A stretch of DNA of 64,000 nt from Methylobacillus rhizosphaerae (lineage in GTDB: Bacteria; Pseudomonadota; Gammaproteobacteria; Burkholderiales; Methylophilaceae): positions 62,001-126,000 of the forward strand of contig NZ_FZOA01000006.1 of NCBI RefSeq assembly GCF_900187985.1, written 5' to 3'. Below are positions 9,282 through 17,980 of this stretch, one piece after another (position 1 is the stretch's first letter; each line of letters opens with the position of its first letter). The position numbers were made by a program, and so were the translations under genes. The notes beneath the pieces are model-generated. The model was not told the DNA's origin, did no database searches, and saw only the letters and a list, made by a program, of their open reading frames with translations.

Positions 9282-10031
9282 ATGCTCGATCGGCAGTCTT
9301 CCCTTGGCATCAAGGCCGGGGCCAGCCAATTGCATGTCAGTCTTGCCCGCAACCCTTCCGAAATTGCAGAAGCCCAACGTTTACGTTACAAAATATTTGC
9401 TGAAGAAATGGGAGCCAATCTTTCCAGCTCCGATGGCCTGGATCAGGATGGTTTTGATGAGTTCTGCGACCACTTGCTGGTTCGCAATCATGAAACCGGC
9501 GAAGTAGTCGGCACCTACCGCATCCTCAGCCCGGCCATGGCCAATGAAGCTGGTGGCTATTACTCATCCGGTGAATTCGACTTGTCGCGACTGCGCCACC
9601 TTGCCTCAAGCATGGTGGAAGTAGGTCGTGCCTGCGTGCACAAGGATTATCGACTGGGCGGCACCATTACCCTGCTGTGGGCAGGCCTGGCCAATTACAT
9701 GAAGGTACATCGCTATGAGTACATGATAGGCTGCGGCAGTATTGGCATGGCCGATGGCGGCCACATGGCGGCCAGCCTGTATCAGCAATTACAAAACGAC
9801 CACCTATCCCCACCGGAATATCGTGTATTTCCCAATTGCCCCCTGCCACTGGAAGCATTGCGCCATGACCTCGAGGTGAATTGCCCGCCGCTGATCAAAG
9901 GCTACTTGCGTCTGGGTGCCTATATTTGCGGCGCTCCTGCCTGGGACCCTGATTTCAACACCGCAGATATTCTGGTCATGCTACCATTGTCGAGACTCAA
10001 CAAACGCTATGCAGCTCATTTTTTCAAGTAA
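9282..10031 (+). CDS. olsB: OlsB-type ornithine N-acyltransferase (GNAT fold)
   Basis: 249 residues. The opening LHVSLARNPSEIAEAQRLRYKIF, then FDEFCDHLLVRNHETGEVVGTYRI and MVEVGRACVHKDYR, is the pattern of the OlsB family. OlsB joins a 3-hydroxyacyl group from acyl carrier protein to the alpha-amino group of ornithine, giving lyso-ornithine lipid. The next gene overlaps it by 23 bases and encodes a PlsC-type acyltransferase, the usual partner that adds the second acyl chain. A candidate PhoB box lies upstream at 9216-9236. Other GNAT acyltransferases of haemolysin-like type share the motifs, but the pairing supports ornithine lipids. Confidence 0.75.
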   Translation: MLDRQSSLGIKAGASQLHVSLARNPSEIAEAQRLRYKIFAEEMGANLSSSDGLDQDGFDEFCDHLLVRNHETGEVVGTYRILSPAMANEAGGYYSSGEFDLSRLRHLASSMVEVGRACVHKDYRLGGTITLLWAGLANYMKVHRYEYMIGCGSIGMADGGHMAASLYQQLQNDHLSPPEYRVFPNCPLPLEALRHDLEVNCPPLIKGYLRLGAYICGAPAWDPDFNTADILVMLPLSRLNKRYAAHFFK

Positions 10032-10812
10032 GATCCCTGCAGCCAACCATCATTTGCCCGACCAAAGAACTTCCATTCCCAGGCAGTTATTCCGTCTGAC
10101 ACGCCTGGGCCTGCACATTATCTATGGTGTGGCAGTCGCAGCTACCATCCTACCCTATCTCAACCCCATCAGGCGTGACCGTACTATTCGACGCTGGAGC
10201 AGACAGTTTCTGACTATTCTCAACATCAGAGTGGTCACCAAAGGTGCTGTGCCAAATGATGCAGTACACAGCACCATGTTTGTTGCCAATCATATTTCCT
10301 GGCTGGATATCCATGCCCTGAACAGCATTCATCCGGTACGCTTCATTGCAAAATCGGACATTCGTTCCTGGCCCGTCATCGGCTGGCTGGTCGCACAAGC
10401 CAATACCTTGTTCATTGATCGCGAAAAAAAGCAGGATGCCAGCCGCATGGTGACCGCAGTTGCAGACGGCCTACGGGCCGGGGACTGCCTGTGCTACTTC
10501 CCCGAAGGCACCACCACAGACGGCACAGAACTCCGCCCTTTCAAAGGCAGCCTGATGCAGGCCGTAGTTGATACCGGAACTGTCATCCAGCCATTCTCCA
10601 TCCGTTACCCGCGTAGCGATGGCAGCGTGAATACCGCCATGGCCTACCATGGCGAAACTACCATATGGCAATCCTTGCGCATGATCCTGATGCAGCCGCA
10701 TCCTGTCGTGGAGTTGGATTTTTCTGTACCAATCAGCAGTGCAGGACATGAAAGACGTGGCTTATGCCTGATGGCTAGGCAAGTGATTGCCAAGCAACTG
10801 AACCTGGATTGA
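10009..10812 (+). CDS. olsA: OlsA/PlsC-type 1-acyl-sn-glycerol-3-phosphate (lyso-ornithine lipid) acyltransferase
   Basis: 267 residues. Acyltransferase motif I is NHISWLD (HX4D), and motif III is YFPEGTTTDG. A hydrophobic helix near the N-terminus (LGLHIIYGVAVAATILPYL) anchors it to the inner membrane. It transfers an acyl chain from acyl-ACP to a lyso-lipid. Its start lies inside the end of the olsB gene (ATG at 10009, overlap 23 bases), which indicates translational coupling and favours the ornithine-lipid role over general phosphatidate synthesis. An upstream extension of the frame to 9916 would overlap the neighbour deeply and is unlikely. Confidence 0.75.
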   Translation: MQLIFSSKIPAANHHLPDQRTSIPRQLFRLTRLGLHIIYGVAVAATILPYLNPIRRDRTIRRWSRQFLTILNIRVVTKGAVPNDAVHSTMFVANHISWLDIHALNSIHPVRFIAKSDIRSWPVIGWLVAQANTLFIDREKKQDASRMVTAVADGLRAGDCLCYFPEGTTTDGTELRPFKGSLMQAVVDTGTVIQPFSIRYPRSDGSVNTAMAYHGETTIWQSLRMILMQPHPVVELDFSVPISSAGHERRGLCLMARQVIAKQLNLD

Positions 10813-10863
10813 TTGATCAGCGGTGCGATGGGTAATGTGCGAGCATAACTGCCGCTGGCTTCA

Positions 10864-11694
10864 TTACGTCTTCAGCGTACGCGGGCCATCTGCCGAATGA
10901 CATGGCACCTGGAACGTAGCACTGTCTTCGAGGCGTAAAGCCGTCAACATTCCACCCCAGAGGCACCCAGTATCCAGCGCATACAGGTTGTCACGCTGTT
11001 GCAGTCCCAGGGCAGACCAATGCCCGAAAATGACTGTCGTATCCACTGTGCGGCGAGCTGGTACATCAAACCACGGCAAAGTGCCTGCAGGCATATCAGC
11101 CAGTTCGCCCTTGAAATCGAAATCCATCTCCCCATCCGGCGTGCAGACACGCAGGCGGGTCATGGCGTTGGTGATCATGCGCAAGCGATCCATACCCTGC
11201 AACGCATCATGCCAGCGCACAGGATAATTGCCATACATATGAGCCAGGAACTCCTGATAGCGATCACCACGCAAGGCATGTTCCACCTCCTGCCCCAGTG
11301 CCACTGCCTGCTCCGCGCTCCATTGCGGCAGCAAGCCCGCATGCACCAGCAGTAGCCCATCTTCCGCATGGATCATGGGTCGGAAACGCAACCAATCCAG
11401 CAACTCTTCCCGGTCTGGCGCAGCCAGGATGGACTGCAAGGTATCACTACGATGCGCCTTCACATATCCTGCTGCCACCGCAAGCGCATGCAGGTCATGA
11501 TTGCCCAGCACCAGCACCAGGCTGGACTCATGCGCCTTGGCCCAGCGCAACGTTTCCAGCGACCCGCTACCGCGGTTGATCAAATCGCCAACCAGCCAGA
11601 GTTTGTCTTTTTCAGGATTGAACTGGATAACATCCAGCAGAGAAAGCAGGGAATGATAGCAGCCCTGAATGTCACCAATTGCATATGTAGCCAT
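10864..11694 (-). CDS. apaH: Symmetrical bis(5'-nucleosyl)-tetraphosphatase
   Basis: 276 residues, the family length. The metallophosphoesterase signatures are intact: GDIQGCYHSLLSLL (GDxxG), LVGDLINRGSGSLETLRW (GDxxxRG) and LVLGNHDLHALAV (GNHD). ApaH splits Ap4A into two ADP and also removes Np4 caps from RNA 5' ends. It converges with the acyltransferase pair. The short membrane-protein gene upstream (starts at 12007) points the same way, with a 52-base gap. Confidence 0.95.
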   Translation of the reverse strand: MATYAIGDIQGCYHSLLSLLDVIQFNPEKDKLWLVGDLINRGSGSLETLRWAKAHESSLVLVLGNHDLHALAVAAGYVKAHRSDTLQSILAAPDREELLDWLRFRPMIHAEDGLLLVHAGLLPQWSAEQAVALGQEVEHALRGDRYQEFLAHMYGNYPVRWHDALQGMDRLRMITNAMTRLRVCTPDGEMDFDFKGELADMPAGTLPWFDVPARRTVDTTVIFGHWSALGLQQRDNLYALDTGCLWGGMLTALRLEDSATFQVPCHSADGPRTLKT

Positions 11695-11746
11695 GGACTG
11701 CTATCTGAATGAAAAAACTGAAGACTTGCAGAAGATAAATGTGGAA

Positions 11747-12007
11747 TTACTCACTATCTTCATCATCAGCCGGAGCTGAAGGAGTATCGTCCTGATCTTC
11801 ATCATCAACAGTATCAGCAGACTTTGCTGCTTCGGCTGCTGCAGGCTTTTGTGGCGCAACAGGATCATCGATATGAGTGGCCTGAATACTGAAAAACAGG
11901 CGTGCTACCAGAAAAAGCACCAGTACTGGAGGGAACAGACTCCCCAGGGTGGCCAGAATAAATTGCTTTTTCGTTGTTGCAGGAAAATCATGCTCGTGCG
12001 CGCTCAT
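11747..12007 (-). CDS. Small single-pass membrane protein with acidic tail
   Basis: 86 residues, not recognised. After a short cytoplasmic start there is one membrane helix (LFPPVLVLFLVARLFFSI), then a region rich in Pro/Ala and a very acidic tail (DDEDQDDTPSAPADDEDSE). Low-complexity tails of this type are usually flexible. It lies just upstream of apaH and may share its transcript; no function is proposed. The N-terminal part resembles small accessory subunits of respiratory complexes only in general layout. Confidence 0.6.
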   Translation of the reverse strand: MSAHEHDFPATTKKQFILATLGSLFPPVLVLFLVARLFFSIQATHIDDPVAPQKPAAAEAAKSADTVDDEDQDDTPSAPADDEDSE

Positions 12008-12083
12008 ACCAACAAAATCCTTGATACAGGGAAAATTGTAGCGATTATACTCAATAACCCCCGGTAGGGAAAAGGTTATAAAA

Positions 12084-12112
12084 AGGACAACTGCTTATTC
12101 ATTTGCTATAAT
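12084..12112 (+). promoter_or_regulatory. Sigma70-type promoter for tRNA-Arg
   Basis: TATAAT at 12107-12112 is 16 bases before the tRNA, with AGGACA (12084-12089, four of six to consensus) 17 bases upstream. Confidence 0.6.
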
Positions 12113-12128
12113 CTCGCCCTTTCCCAGT

Positions 12129-12205
12129 GCGCCCGTAGCTCAGTTGGATAGAGTGTTGGTTTCCGAAGCCAAAGGTCACAGGTTCGACTCCTGTCGGGCG
12201 CACCA
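12129..12205 (+). tRNA. tRNA-Arg (anticodon CCG)
   Basis: A 77-base cloverleaf with acceptor arms GCGCCCG and CGGGCGC, discriminator A and encoded CCA. The T loop is GGTTCGACTCC. The anticodon stem TTGGT/GCCAA encloses TTCCGAA, so the anticodon is CCG (12163-12165), reading CGG codons. A TATAAT promoter precedes it. The sequence from here to the next gene at 12413 shows no other feature. Confidence 0.97.
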
Positions 12206-12412
12206 ATCATGAAGCAGGCAACTGCTCCTGGATCCCTCCTGTCACACCTGAATTGCACCATCTATCTACCGTTGATGCCTCATTTTGATTGTCTCCGGAT
12301 ATCGTTGAGCGGAGCATGACGTACTGGCATTAAAAATATTTTCTGCTGAATTTCAGGGCATGCTCATGGTCACACCTTGCAACACGAGCAAGAACGGACT
12401 GAAAGGAGTAGT

Positions 12413-14368
12413 TTGAAATATAGACGGGAAGTAGACGGGTTACGTGCAATTGCAGTGCTGGCGGTGGTGTTCTTCCATGCCGGTTTTTCTGGCTTCAGCG
12501 GTGGTTATATCGGCGTTGACGTGTTCTTTGTCATCAGCGGCTACCTCATTACCTCCATCCTGCTCAACGAGCTCGAACAGCAACGCTTTTCCATCATCAA
12601 TTTCTACGAACGTCGCGCACGCCGCATCTTGCCAGCCCTGGCAGTCGTACTGTTCACCACCAGCATCGCCGCTTTTTTCCTCATGCCACCCTCGCTGCTG
12701 CAGGATTATGCGCGCAGCCTGGTGTCAGTGGCTGCATTCAGCTCCAATGTGTTCTTCTATCTCAGCAATGGCTACTTCTCCACGGCCTCGGAAGAAAAAC
12801 CCCTGCTCCACACCTGGAGTCTGGCAGTGGAAGAGCAATACTATCTGCTGTTCCCGTTGTTACTCGCCGGCCTATGGTATATGCGCCGTATCAATATCAT
12901 CTGGGTGATGCTGATTCTGGCTGCAACTTCACTGGCCTTGTCGGAATATCTGCTGCGGCAGAACGCGGTCGATGCCAATTTCTACCTCATTTTCAGCCGT
13001 GCCTGGGAATTGCTGGCAGGTTCTCTCCTCGCGCTACTCAGGCCAGAAAAGTGGCACACACTTGACCAACGCACGCGCAACGGTCTCGCCTGGCTGGGGC
13101 TTATACTGATTATCGGCGCAGTATTTTTTCTTGATCAGCACACGCCATTTCCCAGCCCCTATGCGCTTATCCCCGTCTTGGGCGCATGCCTCATTATCGC
13201 GTTCTGCGATCCGTCTGGCGCGATAGGCAAACTCCTTTGCAGCCGGGGCATGGTCGGCATCGGCCTGATTTCCTACTCGCTCTACCTCTGGCATCAACCA
13301 CTATTTGCCTTCATGCGTATGAAGAGCACATTTTCCCCGAATGCAATGATGTTCTCCGTTGCAATTGCACTGGCCTTTTTGCTCGCCATCTTCAGCTACC
13401 ACTATGTGGAACAGCCATTCCGCCATAAGCAGCGCTATTCTCGCAGCCGCATCTTCCAGCTTTCCGGCTTTGCGCTCGTCACTATGTTCTGCGCAGGCCT
13501 GGCCGGAATGCAGGGCAAGGGCTTTCCCGATCGCTTCCAGCAGCCGGAGCTCATGACAAGTGCCGTCGGCAGTCCATTGCGGGAGCAATGCCACACCAGC
13601 GGCACTGATTACCTGAAACCCACGCAATCATGCAAATACTTCGGCAAGCATATTACCTGGGCAACGCTGGGCGACAGCCACACCGTGGAACTGGCTTATG
13701 CCTTGGGAGAAAAGCTGAAACAAAGGAACGAAGGCCTGCTGCATCTGAGCTTCAGCGGTTGCCCGCCTGCCCTGTTGTTCGAAGCCAGGGAGCCTGGGTG
13801 CAGCGCCTGGATGCGAGAGGCCGTTGCCCATCTGGAGCAGCGGCAGGACATCAAGCATGTATTGATCGGATTCAGCTACACCCGCGCCTTGTTCGGCAAC
13901 CTGGAGCACTATCCATCATTGCCGGACAAAAGTCCGGTCAACAAATTCACGACCAAGTATGCGGGTATACCGCAAGAGGCTCTAAGGGAAAAATACTGGC
14001 AAAGTCTGGAAAGCACCATCACCCGCCTACTTGCGGCAGGCAAGGACGTATATGTTGTGTACCCCATCCCGGAACTGCCCATGGATATCACCAAGGCAGT
14101 CACGCCACCATCCATCCTACACACGGCATCGCCACAGAATCTTGGGCACATGACCAGCCGGGCATTCTATCTTACCCGCCATGCCTTCATCCTGGAGAAA
14201 CTGGATAGCTTGCCTTATGGCAAGCACCTACATGCCATCAAACCGGCGGATCATCTTTGTGCTGATAACTGTCCAGCCGTCATGGATGGTGAAGCCCTAT
14301 ATTACGACGATAACCATCTCAGCCTGGCCGGGGCAAGGAAGATTATGTCCGACCCGCTTGCGCACTAA
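12413..14368 (+). CDS. OafA/YrhL-type O-acyltransferase with C-terminal SGNH domain
   Basis: 651 residues. The N-terminal ~380 residues are an acyltransferase-3 membrane domain with about ten helices: REVDGLRAIAVLAVVFFHAG at the start, then YIGVDVFFVISGYL, FYERRARRILPAL and HTWSLAVEEQYYL. The C-terminal ~230 residues are an SGNH-type periplasmic domain with TWALGDSHTVEL-like GDSH block (here ATLGDSHTVELAY) and a final DDNHLSLAGA carrying the catalytic Asp/His. Such proteins add acetyl groups to surface glycans. The start is a TTG at 12413 supported by AAGGAG, giving MKYRREVDGLR; a TTG at 12377 has no ribosome site. Confidence 0.85.
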   Translation: MKYRREVDGLRAIAVLAVVFFHAGFSGFSGGYIGVDVFFVISGYLITSILLNELEQQRFSIINFYERRARRILPALAVVLFTTSIAAFFLMPPSLLQDYARSLVSVAAFSSNVFFYLSNGYFSTASEEKPLLHTWSLAVEEQYYLLFPLLLAGLWYMRRINIIWVMLILAATSLALSEYLLRQNAVDANFYLIFSRAWELLAGSLLALLRPEKWHTLDQRTRNGLAWLGLILIIGAVFFLDQHTPFPSPYALIPVLGACLIIAFCDPSGAIGKLLCSRGMVGIGLISYSLYLWHQPLFAFMRMKSTFSPNAMMFSVAIALAFLLAIFSYHYVEQPFRHKQRYSRSRIFQLSGFALVTMFCAGLAGMQGKGFPDRFQQPELMTSAVGSPLREQCHTSGTDYLKPTQSCKYFGKHITWATLGDSHTVELAYALGEKLKQRNEGLLHLSFSGCPPALLFEAREPGCSAWMREAVAHLEQRQDIKHVLIGFSYTRALFGNLEHYPSLPDKSPVNKFTTKYAGIPQEALREKYWQSLESTITRLLAAGKDVYVVYPIPELPMDITKAVTPPSILHTASPQNLGHMTSRAFYLTRHAFILEKLDSLPYGKHLHAIKPADHLCADNCPAVMDGEALYYDDNHLSLAGARKIMSDPLAH

Positions 14369-14577
14369 TTTATGCAATACCAGCGCCAATAGGATCACTA
14401 GGTCGCTCTACATAATGGCTTAATCGCTCTGTGCTGCGATTTCCCCGCCCTCAATGCCACGCCACCTTCATGAACGAGCCCTGCATATCCAGAGTATCAG
14501 CCAAGGGCACAGCACCAGCAATATGCTAAAGTCACAACGAACCTTAGCCTGTCATGATTACAATTAAAGGATTTACA

Positions 14578-15237
14578 TTGAGTATTCTGGAATTCATCAA
14601 GTACGTCTCGCTCGTGGTTATCGGCCTGTTGCCCATCATGAACCCACTGACCACCATCCCGCTTTACATGGCATTAACGCAGCGAATGACCGCACAGACT
14701 CGCCAGACCCACGCCAGGAAAGCCTGTATCTATGCCTTCTGCATCCTGGCATCTTTCCTGTTGCTCGGTAATGGCATTATCAAATTGTTCGGTATTTCCA
14801 TGCCTGGCATTCGCGTTGCCGGTGGCGTGATCATCCTGATACTGGCATTACGCATGATTTTCTCCGGACTGGATTCATCCTCCAGCGTGGATTCGGACCC
14901 TGATGACATCAAACATGCAAACCTGGACTATTCATTCTCTCCCTTGGCCATGCCCAGCCTTGCAGGCCCAGGCTCCATCGCAGTCGTAATGAGTTTCGGC
15001 TCACAAATTCCGGGAGAGGTCAGCATCACCGGCCATATCATCGTCATTATTGGTATTGCCATTACCATCGGTGTGGCTTACCTGGCCCTTTCCTCTGCAA
15101 CCTATATCGAGAAACTCCTGGGAGAACATGGATTGCAGGCCATTACAAAAATCATGGGCTTCCTGCTGACTTGTGTCGCCGTACAATTTCTCGCATCCGG
15201 CATCCACGACTTCTATCTCGAGTTCTCTGCCACATAA
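14578..15237 (+). CDS. MarC-family inner-membrane protein
   Basis: 219 residues with six membrane helices. Characteristic stretches are VVIGLLPIMNPLTTIPLYMA, then GISMPGIRVAGGVIIL and SPLAMPSLAGPGSIAVVMS. The family was once linked to multiple antibiotic resistance, but its transported substrate is not established. The TTG at 14578 is preferred because AAAGGA lies 6 bases upstream and the product then begins MSILEFIKYVS as in relatives; an ATG at 14554 lacks a ribosome site. A hairpin terminator follows. The gap before it (14369-14577) holds nothing recognisable. Confidence 0.85.
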   Translation: MSILEFIKYVSLVVIGLLPIMNPLTTIPLYMALTQRMTAQTRQTHARKACIYAFCILASFLLLGNGIIKLFGISMPGIRVAGGVIILILALRMIFSGLDSSSSVDSDPDDIKHANLDYSFSPLAMPSLAGPGSIAVVMSFGSQIPGEVSITGHIIVIIGIAITIGVAYLALSSATYIEKLLGEHGLQAITKIMGFLLTCVAVQFLASGIHDFYLEFSAT

Positions 15238-15255
15238 ACAGCCCCGCCATCAGTA

Positions 15256-15301
15256 AAAAGAATGGATAAATACCAATCACGGTAGCTTGTCCATTCCTTT
15301 T
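15256..15301 (+). terminator. Hairpin after marC-family gene
   Basis: AAAAGAATGGA (15256-15266) pairs with TCCATTCCTTTT (15290-15301) with one bulge and ends in Ts. Loop is long (23 bases), so strength is uncertain. Confidence 0.5.
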
Positions 15302-15473
15302 CTCAGAGGACACAGTGTTCAATCATTTTCCTCATCGTATCTCCCTCCATTTATTTTCAGCCAAGTTGGGAATATTCTAAGGTTTATTTCATGCTTTTTT
15401 GATTTTTTCCAGATGCAAGAAGTATGCAATTCAGTTGCTTATAAAGGATGTGCATAAAGAAGATTTACATTTG

Positions 15474-15505
15474 TTGACATTCCAGCAGGAATACACAGAT
15501 ATAAG
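15474..15505 (+). promoter_or_regulatory. Candidate promoter of the signalling operon
   Basis: A perfect TTGACA at 15474-15479 precedes a TATAAG at 15500-15505; the 20-base spacing is longer than ideal. It lies in the 355-base gap before the response-regulator gene, otherwise AT-rich without clear features. Confidence 0.35.
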
Positions 15506-15593
15506 ATTGTCTATAGTGGTGCATGGTTAGTGCCCCTATGACTTGGCATGGGTTCACACAACATTTATGAAATGCCAAAAAGGAAAGAAATAA

Positions 15594-16310
15594 ATGCGTT
15601 TTGCTGCCCTAGATGATAATAATTCTGAACTGGAACTGATCGAGAAAACTGTCGTATCACTGGGACACAAGTGCCATACCTTCAGCGAAGGCAAATCATT
15701 CTTACGCACATTACAATACGAGACCTTTGACTTCCTGATACTGGACTGGGGACTGCCAGACACTTCCGGCCTGAAAATCGTAGAATGGGTTCGTGCCAAT
15801 ATCAAGGATGCCATTCCCATTCTCATGGTAACCAACCGCAGTGATGAACGAGACGTAGTCAACGGCTTCACTGCAGGTGTTGATGATTTTATGAGCAAGC
15901 CGGTACGGGTTCATGAACTTCATGCGCGTATCAATGCATTATTGCGGCGCTTTTACCCACCACAATCCCAGGACGAATTTGTCTGGGGAAACTATAAATG
16001 CAATGTGGCGCAACAACGCTTTGAATATAGTGGAAAACCAGTCAATCTCAAAAACAAGGAGTTTGAGCTGGCATTGCTGCTGTTCCAGAATCAGGGACGG
16101 TTACTGTCACGCCAGCATATCCAGGAACGGATCTGGGGCATGCAATCACTAGAGTTGCAGACCCGGACATTGGATACACATATTTCAGCAATACGTACCA
16201 AACTCAAGCTCCATCCTGATAATGGCTATAAACTGACTGCAGCCTATGGCCTAGGCTATCGTCTTGAAAGCAGCACACTGTCGCCATTGACGGAGGAGGA
16301 CAATACTTAA
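15594..16310 (+). CDS. OmpR/PhoB-type response regulator
   Basis: 238 residues. The receiver domain has the acidic pair Asp7/Asp8, phospho-acceptor Asp51 in LILDWGLPD, Thr80 (MVTNRS) and Lys102 (MSKPV). The C-terminal winged helix (about 130-225) has LKNKEFELALLLFQNQGRLL and the recognition region LDTHISAIRTKL with GYRLE at the wing. It heads a tight three-gene run with a LysM/FecR protein and a CHASE2 kinase, so it most likely receives phosphate from that kinase. Targets are unknown. Confidence 0.9.
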   Translation: MRFAALDDNNSELELIEKTVVSLGHKCHTFSEGKSFLRTLQYETFDFLILDWGLPDTSGLKIVEWVRANIKDAIPILMVTNRSDERDVVNGFTAGVDDFMSKPVRVHELHARINALLRRFYPPQSQDEFVWGNYKCNVAQQRFEYSGKPVNLKNKEFELALLLFQNQGRLLSRQHIQERIWGMQSLELQTRTLDTHISAIRTKLKLHPDNGYKLTAAYGLGYRLESSTLSPLTEEDNT

Positions 16311-16328
16311 GCAATATCGGGGGGTTTC

Positions 16329-17963
16329 ATGAACATATTACGTAATCACGGTACGCCATGGCAGCTGCATCATCGGCAATCAGCCATGGTGCTAGGCCTG
16401 GTTTTGGCTACTTATGCCCCGGTGCGGGCTGAGACTATCAACCATACAGTGGTACATGGGGATAATCTTTATAACCTAGCTGCCCACTATATGGGTAACG
16501 CTCAATCCTGGCCGGATATCCAGAAACTCAACCATATCCCCAACCCGCATTATTTGCTGCCAGGCACCAGCCTGCTCATCCCTAAAATCAGCAGTACTGT
16601 CACCGCAAGCTTTGTGCGCGGTGAAGTATCACTCATTGACGAGACAGGAAACTCGATCAGGACTGTCGCATATGGTGACCAGTTAGCTGAGGGCGACATT
16701 GTGCGCACAGGCGAGAACAGTTACCTGTCGCTGGAATTTTCCGATAAAAGCGTGGGCCGCATTCTGTCCAATACCCGTGCACGACTGGATCGCATCAAAG
16801 AGGGAAACCTGGTACGGAAGAACCAGCGCGTCATTTATCTGGAATATGGTGATATTGATGTTTCAGTCATTCCGGCATTACAGTCCAAACATCCGCCACA
16901 ATATTTCAAGGTGATCACACCGTACGCAGTTGCTGCAGCCCGGGGCACCCGCTTCAGAGTCAGTGCCGGCGACATTTCCACAACGAGCGTCACGCATAGC
17001 CAGGTAGATATGCGGTGGGCAAAAGCCGTCAAACGCCATCCGAACAAAACATTACATGCCGGACAAGGTGTTGCCATCGATGATCATGGCCTGGGCACAA
17101 TACAATCATTACTCCCAGCACCTGATCTCAGCCAACTGCCATCTAAGTTCTCTGAGCCCGAGATTCTGCAATTCAACTGGCCAGCGCTGGATAACAGCAA
17201 GAAATACCAGTACCGCATTGCCCAGGATGAAAACTTGGAGCAAGTACTATGGGATACAGCATCAGACTCTGCCCAGGCGGTGCTACCAAGCCTGCAGGAT
17301 GGGGAATACCTGCTCGCAGTTCGCGCCTTGGATCCTCTGGGTATTGCTGGTTATGAAGCACAACACCGCTTCACAATTTTCAGCCATCCATCCAGCCCTT
17401 GGCTATTAGCTCCGCAGCAAGGACAAACAGTAACCCGCAACAGCACATTGCGTTGCACGCCTGTAGAAAACGCACACGGCTATCGCATGCAAATCGCCAG
17501 TGACCCTGATTTTCAGCATCTCGTCACAGATGCCGACAAGCTAGAGCATTGCAAATACCAGCTCGAATCACTGGCATATGGACAATATTATTGGCGCATT
17601 GCCAGCATTATGGCTGATAGCGATGGTAAATTGCATTATGGCCCCTACAGCCAGCCTGCCACGATAATCATCAGTGAAAATGGCACCTCAGCTTCCCCCT
17701 CTTCAGGGCAGGCTTACTGGAACAGCAGGCAACAGGATATACACTACCTCGCACAGGTTAGCCGCACACCGCAGTTTGACTCTTTAGTAATAGAACAAGT
17801 ATTGGATAATACCAGCCTCAATATCCAGTCATTACCGGCAGGACGCTATTATGTCAGGTTGGCAACCATGGTAGAAAACAATACAGGACCATTCTCTGAT
17901 GCCCGCATCATCGAAGTAGACCATGATATTGACCGTACTTGGTTCGATAAACGCAAACCCTGA
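16329..17963 (+). CDS. Secreted LysM-FecR domain protein with repeat region
   Basis: 544 residues. A signal peptide (about 1-37, cleaved near VRAETINHT) is followed by a LysM domain (VHGDNLYNLAAHYMGN to YLLPGTSLLIP), then a FecR domain (about 100-240: GDQLAEGDIVRTGENSYLSL, ITPYAVAAARGTRFRVS). The remaining ~280 residues form three or so beta-sandwich-like repeats with recurring FSEPEILQFNWP / LRCTPVENAHGYRMQIASDP / YYVRLATMV patterns, similar to FN3-like modules. LysM suggests peptidoglycan binding in the periplasm. It lies between a response regulator and a CHASE2 kinase with 17-19 base gaps, so it may tune that kinase (inference). Confidence 0.85.
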   Translation: MNILRNHGTPWQLHHRQSAMVLGLVLATYAPVRAETINHTVVHGDNLYNLAAHYMGNAQSWPDIQKLNHIPNPHYLLPGTSLLIPKISSTVTASFVRGEVSLIDETGNSIRTVAYGDQLAEGDIVRTGENSYLSLEFSDKSVGRILSNTRARLDRIKEGNLVRKNQRVIYLEYGDIDVSVIPALQSKHPPQYFKVITPYAVAAARGTRFRVSAGDISTTSVTHSQVDMRWAKAVKRHPNKTLHAGQGVAIDDHGLGTIQSLLPAPDLSQLPSKFSEPEILQFNWPALDNSKKYQYRIAQDENLEQVLWDTASDSAQAVLPSLQDGEYLLAVRALDPLGIAGYEAQHRFTIFSHPSSPWLLAPQQGQTVTRNSTLRCTPVENAHGYRMQIASDPDFQHLVTDADKLEHCKYQLESLAYGQYYWRIASIMADSDGKLHYGPYSQPATIIISENGTSASPSSGQAYWNSRQQDIHYLAQVSRTPQFDSLVIEQVLDNTSLNIQSLPAGRYYVRLATMVENNTGPFSDARIIEVDHDIDRTWFDKRKP

Positions 17964-17980
17964 ATACGGTTAAACCTTAT

